A stretch of 64,000 bases of DNA, taken from contig NZ_CP108041.1 in the NCBI RefSeq assembly GCF_036173065.1, positions 4,405,001 to 4,469,000 of the forward strand. Direction: 5' to 3'. Positions 45,991-55,894 of this stretch are shown here, piece after piece (the stretch's first letter is position 1; every line of letters begins with the position of its first letter). A program made the position numbers and the translations under genes. Source of the stretch: Rhodococcus sp. NBC_00297 (GTDB taxonomy: Bacteria > Actinomycetota > Actinomycetes > Mycobacteriales > Mycobacteriaceae). Under the pieces are notes generated by a model. The model was not told the origin of the DNA, did not search any database, and was given only the letters and a program-made list of their open reading frames with translations.

Positions 45991-46785
45991 GTGACGACGA
46001 TCCTGGCAGTGGCCAACCAGAAGGGTGGCGTCGCCAAGACGACCACCGTGGCATCGCTGGGAGCGGCGCTCGTCGCTCTGGGCCGACGAGTACTCGTGGT
46101 GGACCTCGACCCGCAGGGAAGTCTGACCTTCTCGCTGGGGCACAACCCCGACAAGCTGGAGACCTCGATCCACGAGGTCCTCACCGCCGGGGTTCCCGTG
46201 GGCGACGCCGTGCTCGGCACGGACGAGGGTGTGGACCTGCTCCCGGCGACCATCGACCTGGCCGGCGCCGAGGCGCTGTTGCTCATGCGTCCAGGCCGCG
46301 AGTACACCCTCAAACGCGCCCTCGCGCCCCTCCTCGAGAACTACGACGTCATCGTGCTGGACTGCCCGCCCTCACTGGGCGTGCTCACCCTGAACGGGCT
46401 GACGGCCGCGACGAGCGTGCTGATCCCGCTGCAGTGCGAGACGCTCGCTCACCGCGGTGTGGGTCAGCTGTTGCGCACCGTCAGTGAGGTCCAGCAGATC
46501 ACCAACCCCGATCTGACACTCCTGGGCGCTCTCGCGACCCTGTACGACGCCCGCACCACGCACAGCCGTGACGTCCTCGCGGACGTGTCCGGTCGGTACG
46601 ACATCCCGGTGCTCGCGCCGCCGATCCCGCGCACCGTGCGGTTCGCGGAAGCGTCGGCGTCCGGCACCTCGGTGATCGCGGGACGTGAGAACAAGGGCGC
46701 TCAGGCGTACCGCGACCTCGCCGACAACCTGGCCGCGCACTGGACCGAGGGCGCACCCCTGGCCACGTACGACGCCGACGCCTGA
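45991..46785 (+). CDS. ParA-family ATPase (Soj-like, orphan)
   Basis: The 264-residue protein has the deviant Walker A KGGVAKTT at 11-18, VVDLDPQGSLTFSLG and VIVLDCPPSLGVLTLNGL. There is no adjacent ParB gene, so it is an orphan ParA like Rv3213c, and not the chromosome-segregation pair near the origin. It may position a protein complex at the pole or membrane. GTG 45991 is used. Confidence 0.88.
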   Translation: MTTILAVANQKGGVAKTTTVASLGAALVALGRRVLVVDLDPQGSLTFSLGHNPDKLETSIHEVLTAGVPVGDAVLGTDEGVDLLPATIDLAGAEALLLMRPGREYTLKRALAPLLENYDVIVLDCPPSLGVLTLNGLTAATSVLIPLQCETLAHRGVGQLLRTVSEVQQITNPDLTLLGALATLYDARTTHSRDVLADVSGRYDIPVLAPPIPRTVRFAEASASGTSVIAGRENKGAQAYRDLADNLAAHWTEGAPLATYDADA

Positions 46786-46788
46786 GGC

Positions 46789-48021
46789 TCAGCCCAGGGC
46801 GACGGTCTCGGCACCGCGGCGCTCGAACACGCTGGTGCCGAGGACGGACAGTGCGACCGGTCCGGTGTACTCGCCGCGGTCCACCGCGATCGTGCGGGAG
46901 GCGACGCCGTTCTCCGGATCCACCACCGCGATACCGCCGGGAACCGGGACGAGGAGCTGACCGGCCATCACAGCACCCGCGCCGAGAGTTCCGGCGAGAA
47001 CCCAGCGCTGTGACAGATCGGACTGCGTGAAGCCGACGGTGTCGGCGCCCGTCCACCAGGAGACGACGGAACCGGTACGCACGATGTCGGATGCGAGGGC
47101 GTCGGCGGACGGTGTGGTGACGTCGGCGGTCACGGCCTGCGCGGAGACGAAGTTGGCGGACCCGTCGAAGAGTGCCACCCGGGCGACCTCGCTCCCGGCC
47201 GGGGGGAGGTAGACCGCGAGGCGATCCCCGACCACCGCGAGGACGCGTGCTGCCGCTGCGTCCGCGGGGACGTCGGCCAGGATGGTCGAGCCGTACACGT
47301 CGGGCACCGTGTTGTCCTTCGGTGCGGGGTTCATCGACGTCAGGCGCAGGCCTTCCTCACCGGGACACCGTTCCAGCACGGCGAGGCGGGTGCTCGCGGA
47401 CGCGCTCGACACGAGGTCGCATCCGGTGCGGGGTTGGCTGCGCGGGTTGACCGGGGCGTCGACACGCCCGTACTCGAGTGTGCGCACGAGGTCGGAGCGC
47501 CAGAGTTCGAGGCGCGTGGCGCCGAGTTCGGTCACGTACGTGCCGTCGAACGACAACCGGACCGGGTCGTCGGCGTCGTTGGTGCGCTGGTCCTCGCGCG
47601 CTCCGGTGGACCCGTCGAGCTCGGTGACCTGGCCGCATCCCCGGCCGTCCCGGAACACCGCCACCGCCGCGTCCCACGCCCCCACGACCGAGCAGAGGGC
47701 CCGATCACGCGTGTAGGACCAGGACGGCGAGCCGGTGGCGGGATCGAGTCCGGTCACCGCGTCGCCGGTGGAGACGACGACGGCTCCGCCGACGGTGGTC
47801 GGTGCCCCGGTTCCGGTGTCGTCGGCGCGCCAGATCTCTGAGAACGACTCGGGCACCGACAATGCCGACGCCGGGGCGGTGAGAGGCACGTCGGCAACCA
47901 CGGACGTGGTGCCGCGAGCGTCGCTGCGGAACCAGATCACCGAGGCGCCCACCAGGACGACCACGACGATCACCACAGCGGCGATCACGTCGACGCGGGT
48001 GCGCCGTTCGGGAGCGAGCAC
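46789..48021 (-). CDS. Membrane-anchored beta-propeller protein (Rv3212-like)
   Basis: The protein has an N-terminal membrane helix (VDVIAAVVIVVVVLVGASVIW), then an extracytoplasmic PQQ-like repeat region with VVSTGDAVTGLDPATGSPSW, AGQLLVPVPGGIAVVDPENG and several WxxD turns. It is of unknown function but conserved beside rhlE in mycolata. I start at GTG 48021 (410 aa), 17 bases after the rhlE stop. A frame from 48165 would overlap rhlE by about 128 bases and is less likely, though it cannot be excluded. It ends 3 bases from the convergent parA stop. Confidence 0.78.
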   Translation of the reverse strand: MLAPERRTRVDVIAAVVIVVVVLVGASVIWFRSDARGTTSVVADVPLTAPASALSVPESFSEIWRADDTGTGAPTTVGGAVVVSTGDAVTGLDPATGSPSWSYTRDRALCSVVGAWDAAVAVFRDGRGCGQVTELDGSTGAREDQRTNDADDPVRLSFDGTYVTELGATRLELWRSDLVRTLEYGRVDAPVNPRSQPRTGCDLVSSASASTRLAVLERCPGEEGLRLTSMNPAPKDNTVPDVYGSTILADVPADAAAARVLAVVGDRLAVYLPPAGSEVARVALFDGSANFVSAQAVTADVTTPSADALASDIVRTGSVVSWWTGADTVGFTQSDLSQRWVLAGTLGAGAVMAGQLLVPVPGGIAVVDPENGVASRTIAVDRGEYTGPVALSVLGTSVFERRGAETVALG

Positions 48022-48037
48022 GTCAGGTACGTGACGG

Positions 48038-49657
48038 TCAGTCGGACGTACCGGCGGACGACGAGGCCTCCGCCGACGCGCCGTTCTCACCGGCGTGCGC
48101 CGCGGACCCGGCGGACGACCGGCGTCGACGGCGACGACGGGGCTTGTCCGACGTGGATCCGTCACCGGACGCCTCGGCGGGACCTGTCGTGGCCGAACTG
48201 TCCGCGGTGGCGGCAGCGTCGGCGTGGCCCCCGCCGCGGGTGCGGCGACGTGACCGGCTCCGGCGCGACGTGGTGGTGGCCTCGCCGTCCGACGCCTGGT
48301 CCGAGTTCTCGCTCCGGCTCGAGCGGGTGTCCGTCTTCTCGGCGGCGGGAGTCTCGGCGCGCCGCTTCGCGATGCTGCCCGTGGTGCCGTGCGGGATGTT
48401 CAGTTCCGCGTACAGGTGCTCGGAGCTGGAGTACGTCTCCACCGGGTCGGGGATGTCGAGGCCCAGGGCCTTGTCGATCAGCTGCCAGCGGGGGATGTCG
48501 TCCCAGTCGACCAGCGTGACGGCGATACCGGTGCGGCCCGCACGACCCGTACGTCCGATGCGGTGGACGTACGTCTTCTCGTCCTCGGGGCACTGGTAGT
48601 TGATGACGTGGGTGACGTCGTCGATGTCGATACCGCGCGCCGCGACGTCGGTGGCGACGAGCACGTCGATCTTGCCGGAGCGGAACGCCGCGAGCGACTT
48701 CTCGCGGGCGACCTGCCCGAGATCACCGTGGACGGCGCCGACGGAGAATCCGCGCTCGGCGAGATCGTCGGCGACCTTCTGGGCAGTGCGCTTGGTGCGC
48801 GTGAAGATCATCGTGGCGCCGCGGCCCTCGGCCTGCAGCACCCGCGCGACCATCTCCGCCTTGTCCAGTGCGTGTGCCCGGTAGACGTGCTGGGCGGTGC
48901 GCTCGTGGATCGCGGAGGACTCGGCCTCCTCGGCGCGGATGTGCGTCGGCCGAGTGAGGAACGTGCGGGCGAGCGTGATGATCGGCCCGGGCATGGTCGC
49001 CGAGAACAGCATGGTCTGACGCTTCTCCGGCACCATGCTCATGAGGCGCTCGATGTCGGGGAGGAAGCCCAGGTCCAGCATCTCGTCGGCCTCGTCGAGC
49101 ACCAGGACGCCGACCTTGCCCAGCACGAGGTGGCCCTGTTTGGCCAGGTCGAGAAGTCGTCCGGGGGTGCCGACGACGACGTCGACGCCGGTCCGCAGGG
49201 TCTCGATCTGGGCCTCGTAGGGCCGTCCGCCGTAGATCGACATGACCTTCACGCGACCGTTGGCCGAGTGCAGGTGCTTCGACGCGTTCTCCAGGTCGGA
49301 GGTGACCTGGACGCACAGCTCGCGCGTGGGAACGATGATCAGCGCACGCGGGGTGCCGTCCAGGACCGTGGTGCCCGAGCCGTCGGCCGGACCGGTGGCG
49401 AGACGGTGCAGCAGCGGGACGCCGAAGCCGAACGTCTTGCCCATGCCGGTGCGGGCCTGGCCGATGAGGTCGTCGCCCGCGAGTGCCAGGGGAAGCGTGA
49501 GTTCCTGGATCGCGAACGTGCGCTCGATGCCGATGTCGGTCAACCCACGGACGATCTCGGGGTGAACGCCCAGCTCGGCGAAGGTCGGGGGAGTGTGGGT
49601 GGTGTCCAGGGTGGCCGAGACGGTGGTCTCCGCCACGTCGTCGGTCTCGTGGTCCAC
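48038..49657 (-). CDS. rhlE: DEAD-box RNA helicase RhlE
   Basis: The 539-residue protein has all DEAD-box motifs: the Q motif (FAELGVHPEIVRGL, FAIQELTLP), ARTGMGKTFGFG at 68-79, PTRELCVQV, VLDEADEMLDLGF, SATMP, and the C-terminal VATDVAARGIDIDDV and HRIGRTGRAGRTG. The tail from about 430 is Ser/Arg/Ala-rich, with RSRSRRRTRGGG and RRRRRRRSSAG, an RNA-binding extension. GTG 49657 is chosen; the frame stays open to 49843, but the Arg-rich extension has no family similarity. A long untranslated leader may allow self-regulation. Confidence 0.9.
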   Translation of the reverse strand: MDHETDDVAETTVSATLDTTHTPPTFAELGVHPEIVRGLTDIGIERTFAIQELTLPLALAGDDLIGQARTGMGKTFGFGVPLLHRLATGPADGSGTTVLDGTPRALIIVPTRELCVQVTSDLENASKHLHSANGRVKVMSIYGGRPYEAQIETLRTGVDVVVGTPGRLLDLAKQGHLVLGKVGVLVLDEADEMLDLGFLPDIERLMSMVPEKRQTMLFSATMPGPIITLARTFLTRPTHIRAEEAESSAIHERTAQHVYRAHALDKAEMVARVLQAEGRGATMIFTRTKRTAQKVADDLAERGFSVGAVHGDLGQVAREKSLAAFRSGKIDVLVATDVAARGIDIDDVTHVINYQCPEDEKTYVHRIGRTGRAGRTGIAVTLVDWDDIPRWQLIDKALGLDIPDPVETYSSSEHLYAELNIPHGTTGSIAKRRAETPAAEKTDTRSSRSENSDQASDGEATTTSRRSRSRRRTRGGGHADAAATADSSATTGPAEASGDGSTSDKPRRRRRRRSSAGSAAHAGENGASAEASSSAGTSD

Positions 49658-50028
49658 AGTGATCTTGCTCAGTGTTTCGGCCTTTCTCGTCTCTCGCCTC
49701 GCACGCACGACGAGGGCCAGGCCGCTCCGCGGCCGGTGTCGAAACCCTCGATTCGTCGACAGGCGCGATCGGGGTCGGCCGCAGATGCGGCGACACGATC
49801 GGCGGCAGACACGAATCAGGTGCGCGCACAATGTCGTGAGCACGGCTCCCGGTGCTCGCCGCGATCGCCTCCGACGGAGGTGACCACGGTGCGTCGGGCC
49901 GGCGTGCGGACTGTCTCGGTCCCTGCTGCCGGCACCGGTGGAGCGTGCTCGCGACCTATTCTACCTGGTCGGCACCCGACGCCGCGGTTCCGCTCGCGCG
50001 AGCCGTGTCGACGGTAGTCTCGGCAGCC
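49658..50028. other. 371-base divergent region between rhlE and a ferritin-like gene
   Basis: No gene is supported. The rhlE frame continues open into it, but with Arg/Cys-rich nonsense. TATTCT at 49957-49962 is a fair -10 for the plus-strand gene, and its complement offers TAGAAT (minus strand), a -10 for rhlE, so a shared divergent promoter is possible. That would leave rhlE with a leader of nearly 300 bases. No clear hairpin was found by eye. Confidence 0.5.
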
Positions 50029-50760
50029 ATGCGAACAGATTCGGATCCACAGCACGGCGGGTCCACTCCGAACGTCCCGTCCGGGTCCGACGAGGGCCTT
50101 GCGACCGGGGGAACCGTGCCGGGTGATCACCCCGGAATCATCAGTCTCCTGGGCGTTCTCGCGTACGGCGAGATCTCGGCGTTCTACCGGTTGGTCGACG
50201 ACGCTCGAATGGCCCCGACGCTCGGCGACCGCATCGCCATGGCGAGCATGGCGGCCGCCGAGATGAACCACTTCGAGGTGCTCGAGGCGGCCCTCGCGGA
50301 GCGCGGGCGGGACGTCCTGTCGGTCACCGAGCCTTTCGCCGCCGCTCTCGACGCTTACCATGCCTCGACGCTGCCCTCGACGTGGATGGAGGTGCTCGTC
50401 AAGACCTACGTCGCAGACGGCCTCGCCGCCGATTTCTACCGCGAGATCGCGCACAGCCTCCCGGACGACATCGCCGCCACCGTGCGCGAGGTGCTCGCCG
50501 AGACGGGCCACTCGGAGTTCGTCGTCACCGAGGTGGTGGCGCGTGTCGCGGCGAGTGCCGCGGACAAGGACCGGTTGATGCTCTGGGGACGCCGCCTGCT
50601 CGGGGAGGCCATCACCCAGGCGCAGTTCGTCCTGGCGCAGCGCGAGGAGCTGACCGAACTGGTCATGACGGCGTCGGGCGATTTCAACGGCATCGTGGCG
50701 CTGTTCGACCGCATGCAGGTCCGGCATTCCGAGCGGATGGCGATTCTCGGCCTCGTCTGA
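50029..50760 (+). CDS. Ferritin-like / MiaE-like family protein (Rv3210c-like)
   Basis: The 243-residue protein is helical, with ISLLGVLAYGEISAFYRLVDDA, AAAEMNHFEVLEAAL and GHSEFVVTEVVARVA, in which Glu and ExxH pairs are spaced as in ferritin-like di-iron proteins. It is annotated as tRNA-hydroxylase-like (MiaE_2) in actinobacteria, but no substrate is shown. The first 35 residues are low-complexity. ATG 50029 is the best start. Confidence 0.8.
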   Translation: MRTDSDPQHGGSTPNVPSGSDEGLATGGTVPGDHPGIISLLGVLAYGEISAFYRLVDDARMAPTLGDRIAMASMAAAEMNHFEVLEAALAERGRDVLSVTEPFAAALDAYHASTLPSTWMEVLVKTYVADGLAADFYREIAHSLPDDIAATVREVLAETGHSEFVVTEVVARVAASAADKDRLMLWGRRLLGEAITQAQFVLAQREELTELVMTASGDFNGIVALFDRMQVRHSERMAILGLV

Positions 50761-50869
50761 CTCGTGTCGGTGTTCGCTGTGGGCGTGTGCGTCACGCACT
50801 CACCGGCGGCCGGTGCTGCTCTAACCTGAAGTGGACAGCAGGTTCGCGACAACGTTTCGGAGGTCGGCC

Positions 50870-51103
50870 GTGGAGGTCAAGATCGGAATTTCGGACAGCC
50901 CACGGGAATTGGTCATCAACAGCGCGCAGACGCCCGACGAGGTGGAGACCCTGGTCTCGAAGGCCTTCGGCGGCGAGGGTGTGCTGTCGTTGGTGGACGA
51001 GAAGGGCCGCAAGTTCCTGGTGCCCGCGGGCAAGCTCGCGTACGTGGAGATCGGTCCGTCCGACAGTCGTCGGGTCGGTTTCGCGTCGTCCGGCACCGCC
51101 TGA
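50870..51103 (+). CDS. DUF3107 family protein (Rv3209-like)
   Basis: The 77-residue protein, VEVKIGISDSPRELVINSA then LSLVDEKGRKFLVPAGKLAYVEIG, is a compact beta-rich domain conserved in actinobacteria upstream of a TetR gene. Its function is unknown. GTG 50870 has GGAGG 6 bases before it; the longer frame from 50831 lacks a ribosome site. Confidence 0.85.
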   Translation: MEVKIGISDSPRELVINSAQTPDEVETLVSKAFGGEGVLSLVDEKGRKFLVPAGKLAYVEIGPSDSRRVGFASSGTA

Positions 51104-51128
51104 CCGACGCGCCCACCGCGCACGAGGA

Positions 51129-51158
51129 ACGGCCCCGCACCTGCTGGTGCGGGGCCGT
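51129..51158. terminator. 13-bp hairpin between convergent DUF3107 and TetR genes
   Basis: ACGGCCCCGCACC (51129-51141) pairs perfectly with GGTGCCGGGGCCGT-type sequence at 51146-51158 (read GGTGCGGGGCCGT) around a four-base loop. An outer CACGA/TCGTG pair extends it imperfectly. It can stop transcripts from both directions. Confidence 0.75.
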
Positions 51159-51186
51159 CGTGGTTCGTGGGACCGGGGTGCGTCGC

Positions 51187-51897
<711 letters not shown>

Positions 51898-51986
51898 CTA
51901 CGCGGCATGAAAGTTCTTCCGGATCGTGACGACGATACCCCGGCGCGCCGACCGAAGGCCGCAGACGCGTGTGAGAACCTGGATCG

Positions 51987-53000
51987 GTGAGTGACCGACG
52001 GCAACCGCAGAGAGAGCCTGCGACGCGTGACGACCGTGCGCGACGCTCGCATCAGCCTCTGCGCGCCCAGTGGGATCCCACCGCGGTCGATCCCGGACGC
52101 ACACGCGCCGCACGGCCGGAGCGCAGCGCCCGGAAGCAGAGCCGGCTGGGGCGGTTCACGTCGACCTACGGTTGGCGCGCCTACGCGATCCCGATCCTCG
52201 CGGTCGTGACGGTACTCGTGGTCGTCGACGCGATACGCGATCCCGGAACCGCGTCCACGACGGACTCGGCACCCGGATTCCCCGCGCTGAGCAACACGAC
52301 CGACGACACCGGCATCATCGGTGTCCCGCCGCAGGCCGACGGGAACTTCGCCGAGACGGTGTCCAGCGGTCAGCTGCCCGACGGCGGTCAGTTCGCGGTG
52401 CAGGGCGCAGGCACGTGGCGCGTGGTGCCGGGAGTCACCGACCAGGTGGGCCAGGGCACCGAACGCACGTTCACCTACACCGTCGAGATCGAGGACGGCG
52501 TGGACACGACGGGCTTCGGAGGCGACGAGTCGTTCGGTCGCCTCGTCGACCAGACTCTCGCCAATCCCAAGAGCTGGACGAATGATCAGCGTTTCGCCTT
52601 CCGCCGCGTCGACACCGGTGATCCGGACTTCCGGGTCTCGCTGACGTCGCAGATGACCATCCGCGACGCGTGTGGGTACGACATCCAGCTCGAGGTGTCC
52701 TGCTACAACCCCGGTATCGGCAGGGTGGTGCTCAACGAGCCGCGCTGGGTGCGCGGCGCCGTGGCGTTCCAGGGCGACATCGGGTCGTATCGGCAGTACC
52801 AGATCAACCACGAGGTAGGCCACGCGATCGGGTACCAGGCGCACCAGCCCTGCGAGACCGACGGTGGCCTGGCCCCGATCATGATGCAGCAGACCTTCGG
52901 CACGGCGAACGACGACATCGCGGTACTCGATCCTGCGGGCGTGGTGCCGATGGACGGCAAGACCTGTCGCTTCAACCCCTGGCCGTACCCCAGGGCCTGA
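51987..53000 (+). CDS. DUF3152 membrane-anchored zinc metalloprotease-like protein
   Basis: The 337-residue protein (Rv3207c-like) has a charged cytoplasmic N-terminus, one membrane helix near residues 60-77 (AIPILAVVTVLVVVDAI) and an external domain with an intact metzincin-type site HEVGHAIGYQAH at 275-286, plus conserved cysteines in RDACGYD, VSCYNPG, QPCETDG and KTCRF that may form disulfides. The fold and zinc site predict a cell-surface protease; no substrate is known. GTG 51987 is the likely start. moeZ follows after 19 bases. Confidence 0.87.
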   Translation: MSDRRQPQREPATRDDRARRSHQPLRAQWDPTAVDPGRTRAARPERSARKQSRLGRFTSTYGWRAYAIPILAVVTVLVVVDAIRDPGTASTTDSAPGFPALSNTTDDTGIIGVPPQADGNFAETVSSGQLPDGGQFAVQGAGTWRVVPGVTDQVGQGTERTFTYTVEIEDGVDTTGFGGDESFGRLVDQTLANPKSWTNDQRFAFRRVDTGDPDFRVSLTSQMTIRDACGYDIQLEVSCYNPGIGRVVLNEPRWVRGAVAFQGDIGSYRQYQINHEVGHAIGYQAHQPCETDGGLAPIMMQQTFGTANDDIAVLDPAGVVPMDGKTCRFNPWPYPRA

Positions 53001-53019
53001 CCGGGGAGGTACGAGGAGC

Positions 53020-54198
53020 ATGACGATCGTCGACCCGGTGGTGGAACCGGGCCCGGAGCTGAGCCGCGAGCAGGTCGCTCGGTACAGCAGACACCTGCTG
53101 CTACCCGACGTCGGAGTGCTGGGCCAGCGGCGTCTACGCAACGCGAGAATCCTGGTGATCGGTGCCGGCGGCTTGGGTTCGCCCGTGCTGCTGTATCTCG
53201 CCTCGGCGGGCGTGGGCACCCTCGGCATCGTCGAGTTCGACGACGTGGACGCCTCCAACCTGCAGCGACAGATCATCCACGGCGAGGCCGACATCGGTCG
53301 GCCGAAGTCGGTCAGCGCCCGCGAGTCGATCCGGGCTGTGGACTCCACCATCGAGGTCCGGCTGCACCAGGTCCGGCTCGAGCCCCGCAACGCGGTGAAC
53401 CTCTTCCGCCAGTACGACCTGGTGGTGGACGGCACCGACAACTTCGCGACGCGGTACCTCGTCAACGACGCGGCCGCCGTCGCCGGCATCCCGTACGTGT
53501 GGGGATCCATCTATCGCTTCGACGGGCAGGTGTCCGTGTTCTGGGATGCCGCACCCGGCGGTCTCGGCGTCGACTACCGGGACCTCTACCCGGATCCGCC
53601 CGCGTCGGGCACTGTGCCGTCGTGTTCGGAGGCCGGCGTGCTGGGCGTGCTCTGCGGGGTCGTGGGCTCGATCATGGCGACCGAGGCCGTCAAGCTGGTG
53701 ACGGGCATGGGCGACACGCTGCTCGGGCGTCTGCTGGTCTACGACGCGCGCACCATGACCTTCCGCACGGTCACCCTGCGCCGGGACCCCGGTCGCGTGC
53801 GGGTGTCCGAGGTGGAGGAGGACTACGAGGTGTCCTGCGGTGTGGCCTCGCCCCTGCCGTCGGTGGACTCGGTGGACGGCGACCTCGATCCGGCGGCCGT
53901 GCGCGCGCTGCTGGACGGCGGTGCCCCGGTGGCACTGATCGACGTGCGGGATCCGGTCGAGTGGGACATCGTGCACCTCGACGGCGCAACGCTGATGCCT
54001 CTGCCGACGGTGGTGGCCGGTGACGCGGTCGCGTCGCTGCCGACGGACCGGCCGGTGGTGCTCTACTGCAAGACGGGTGTCCGCTCGGCCGAGGCACTCG
54101 CGGTCCTGCGGTCCGCCGGCATGGCCGACGTCCACCACCTGCGCGGCGGACTCGAGGCGTGGGCGCGCGACGTCGACCCCACCGTCCCGACGTACTGA
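53020..54198 (+). CDS. moeZ: Adenylyltransferase/sulfurtransferase MoeZ
   Basis: MoeZ activates the C-terminus of small sulfur-carrier proteins (MoaD, CysO) by adenylation and thiocarboxylation, serving molybdopterin and cysteine synthesis. The 392-residue protein joins a ThiF/MoeB domain (SRHLLLPDVGVLGQRRL, VIGAGGLGSPVLLYLASAGVG, DNFATRYLVND, PSCSEAGVLG) to a C-terminal rhodanese domain (ALIDVRDPVEWD) with active Cys in LYCKTGVRS. The homologue is Rv3206c (moeB1). Molybdopterin is needed by the nitrate reductase at the end of this window. Confidence 0.93.
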   Translation: MTIVDPVVEPGPELSREQVARYSRHLLLPDVGVLGQRRLRNARILVIGAGGLGSPVLLYLASAGVGTLGIVEFDDVDASNLQRQIIHGEADIGRPKSVSARESIRAVDSTIEVRLHQVRLEPRNAVNLFRQYDLVVDGTDNFATRYLVNDAAAVAGIPYVWGSIYRFDGQVSVFWDAAPGGLGVDYRDLYPDPPASGTVPSCSEAGVLGVLCGVVGSIMATEAVKLVTGMGDTLLGRLLVYDARTMTFRTVTLRRDPGRVRVSEVEEDYEVSCGVASPLPSVDSVDGDLDPAAVRALLDGGAPVALIDVRDPVEWDIVHLDGATLMPLPTVVAGDAVASLPTDRPVVLYCKTGVRSAEALAVLRSAGMADVHHLRGGLEAWARDVDPTVPTY

Positions 54199-54280
54199 CA
54201 CCGGGTTCGGTCACGCGTGCCGGGACACGCGCTCACCGGGGTCTGCGGACTCGCACCGCGGCGGCGGTACGGTGGCCGTC

Positions 54281-55135
54281 ATGACATCGGCGGAACCTCC
54301 CCAGCACGTCATCGGCACGTTCGGGCTCCGAGACGTCGCGCCGGTGGCTCTGGGAGCGGACTGGGACGGCGGTTGGCGTCTCGGTGACGTCGTCCTGTCC
54401 CCGGTGGCCGATCACGCCCGCGGTGCCTGGTCGGCGAAGGTGCGCGAAACCCTTGCGGTGGAGGGGGTTCGGCTCGCGCGGCCGGTGCGGTCGACCGACG
54501 GCCGCTACGTCGTGTCCGGATGGCGCGCGGACACGTACATCGAGGGGGTTCCCGAACCCCGCCACGACGAGGTCGTCTCGCTGGCGACCCGGCTGCACGT
54601 CGCGACGTCGCAGCTCGAGAAACCGCGGTTCCTGACCCAGACGCCGGTCGCGCCGTGGAGTGACGTGGACGTGTTCGTCGCCGCTGATCGTGCTGCGTGG
54701 GAACAGGTTCCGTTCCGCTCCGCCCGTGCCGGGGGAGCGGTGGAGCCGACGTCGCCGGACGGTGTGCGCAGTGTCGAGGTGATCGGTCAGCTGGCCACCC
54801 TGCGTCGGCCGGTGCGCGAGCCCGACCAGTTGGTGCACGGAGATCTGTTCGGCACGGTGCTGTTCGACGGCGTGCAGGCTCCCGGTATCACCGACATCAC
54901 CCCGTACTGGCGCCCCGCGTCGTGGGCCGCGGCCGTGGTGGTCGTCGACGCGCTCTCCTGGGGCGGCGCGGACGACGGGCTCATCGGCCGCTGGGAGGAT
55001 CTCCCCGAGTGGCCGCAGATGTTATTGCGGGCGGTGATGTTCCGCCTCGCGGTGCACGCTCTGCATCCGCGCTCGACCGCCGAGGCGTTTCCCGGTCTGG
55101 CCCGTACCGCCGATCTGGTGCGCCTGATCCTCTAG
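54281..55135 (+). CDS. TIGR02569 family protein (actinobacterial, kinase-like)
   Basis: The 284-residue protein is weakly related to aminoglycoside phosphotransferases. It has QLVHGDLFGTVLFDG, comparable to the HGDLxxxN catalytic loop (here with Thr and not Asn), and ITDITPYWRPASWAAAVVVVDAL, where the magnesium-binding Asp sits. No substrate is known. It is the last gene syntenic with mycobacteria (Rv3205c). Its TAG overlaps the stop of the convergent GntR gene within CTAG. Confidence 0.82.
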   Translation: MTSAEPPQHVIGTFGLRDVAPVALGADWDGGWRLGDVVLSPVADHARGAWSAKVRETLAVEGVRLARPVRSTDGRYVVSGWRADTYIEGVPEPRHDEVVSLATRLHVATSQLEKPRFLTQTPVAPWSDVDVFVAADRAAWEQVPFRSARAGGAVEPTSPDGVRSVEVIGQLATLRRPVREPDQLVHGDLFGTVLFDGVQAPGITDITPYWRPASWAAAVVVVDALSWGGADDGLIGRWEDLPEWPQMLLRAVMFRLAVHALHPRSTAEAFPGLARTADLVRLIL

Positions 55136-55827
55136 TCGGTCGGCAGTGCGCCGGTGTCCCGATCATCGGCACCGTCCGCGGCGAGCTCGGTGAAGAAGCA
55201 GCGTGCGGCGGTGGCCGCCGCGTCGGCGTCCCCGGACACGACCGCTCGGACCAGGGCCGCGTGCTCCTCGTGGAACGCACGGTCGGAATCGGCGTCGTGG
55301 TCGAGGATGGTCTCCTCGATACTGGGGAGCAGGAAGTCGTAGACCTCCAGGTAGATGCTGTTGTGGCTGGCCGCGACGATGGCACGGTGCAGGGACACGT
55401 CGAGATGCAGGGCCCGGGTGCGGTCCACGTCCCACAGTGCGGTCCGATGCGCCAGGGTGTCCTCGAGCATCCGGACGTCCTCGTCGGTCCGCCGCTCGGC
55501 GGCCAGTGTGGCCGCGGTGATGTCGAGCGCCCGCCGCAGCTCCAGGACGTCGCGTCGCCGCGCGGACGAGAAGTACTTGCCGAGGGCCGACGGCATCTCC
55601 GACGACGCGAGCACGTAGGTGCCCGATCCCTGGCGCCGCTCGAGCATGCCCGCGTGCACCAGCGCCTGGACGGCCTCGCGAACGGTGTTGCGTCCCGTGC
55701 CGGTCAGCTCGGTCAACTCCGGTTCTGTGGGTATCCGCGTACCGACGGCCCACGTCCCGGACTCGATCTCGCCTCGTAACTGGTCGGTGACCTGCCCGAT
55801 GAGGCTCTGTCGGCGTACGGGTTGCAC
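55132..55827 (-). CDS. FadR/GntR-family transcriptional regulator
   Basis: The 231-residue protein has an N-terminal winged helix (SLIGQVTDQLRGEIESGTW, RIPTEPELTELTGTGRNTVREAVQALVHAGMLERRQGSGTYV) and a C-terminal all-helical FCD ligand domain (LELRRALDITAATLAAERR, HLDVSLHRAIVAASHN). It is divergent from an MFS permease gene, with a 13-base palindrome between them. GTG 55827 is the likely start; a longer frame to 55899 would cross the palindrome. Confidence 0.87.
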   Translation of the reverse strand: MQPVRRQSLIGQVTDQLRGEIESGTWAVGTRIPTEPELTELTGTGRNTVREAVQALVHAGMLERRQGSGTYVLASSEMPSALGKYFSSARRRDVLELRRALDITAATLAAERRTDEDVRMLEDTLAHRTALWDVDRTRALHLDVSLHRAIVAASHNSIYLEVYDFLLPSIEETILDHDADSDRAFHEEHAALVRAVVSGDADAAATAARCFFTELAADGADDRDTGALPTD

Positions 55828-55894
55828 GTCAGTGTCTTTCTCTCGTGTGGTGTCGGTCTCGGCCAGTCTAATAGTCCTTTGCCAGACAGGTCGG

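Noticed and set aside
48022..48165. Upstream start of the Rv3212-like protein overlapping rhlE
   Set aside because: It would overlap rhlE coding sequence by about 128 bases and adds only an Arg/Pro-rich stretch. GTG 48021 gives a length close to the mycobacterial homologue.
49658..49843. N-terminal extension of RhlE by 62 codons
   Set aside because: Arg/Cys-rich, no similarity to helicases, and it would remove the space for a promoter. GTG 49657 fits the family better.
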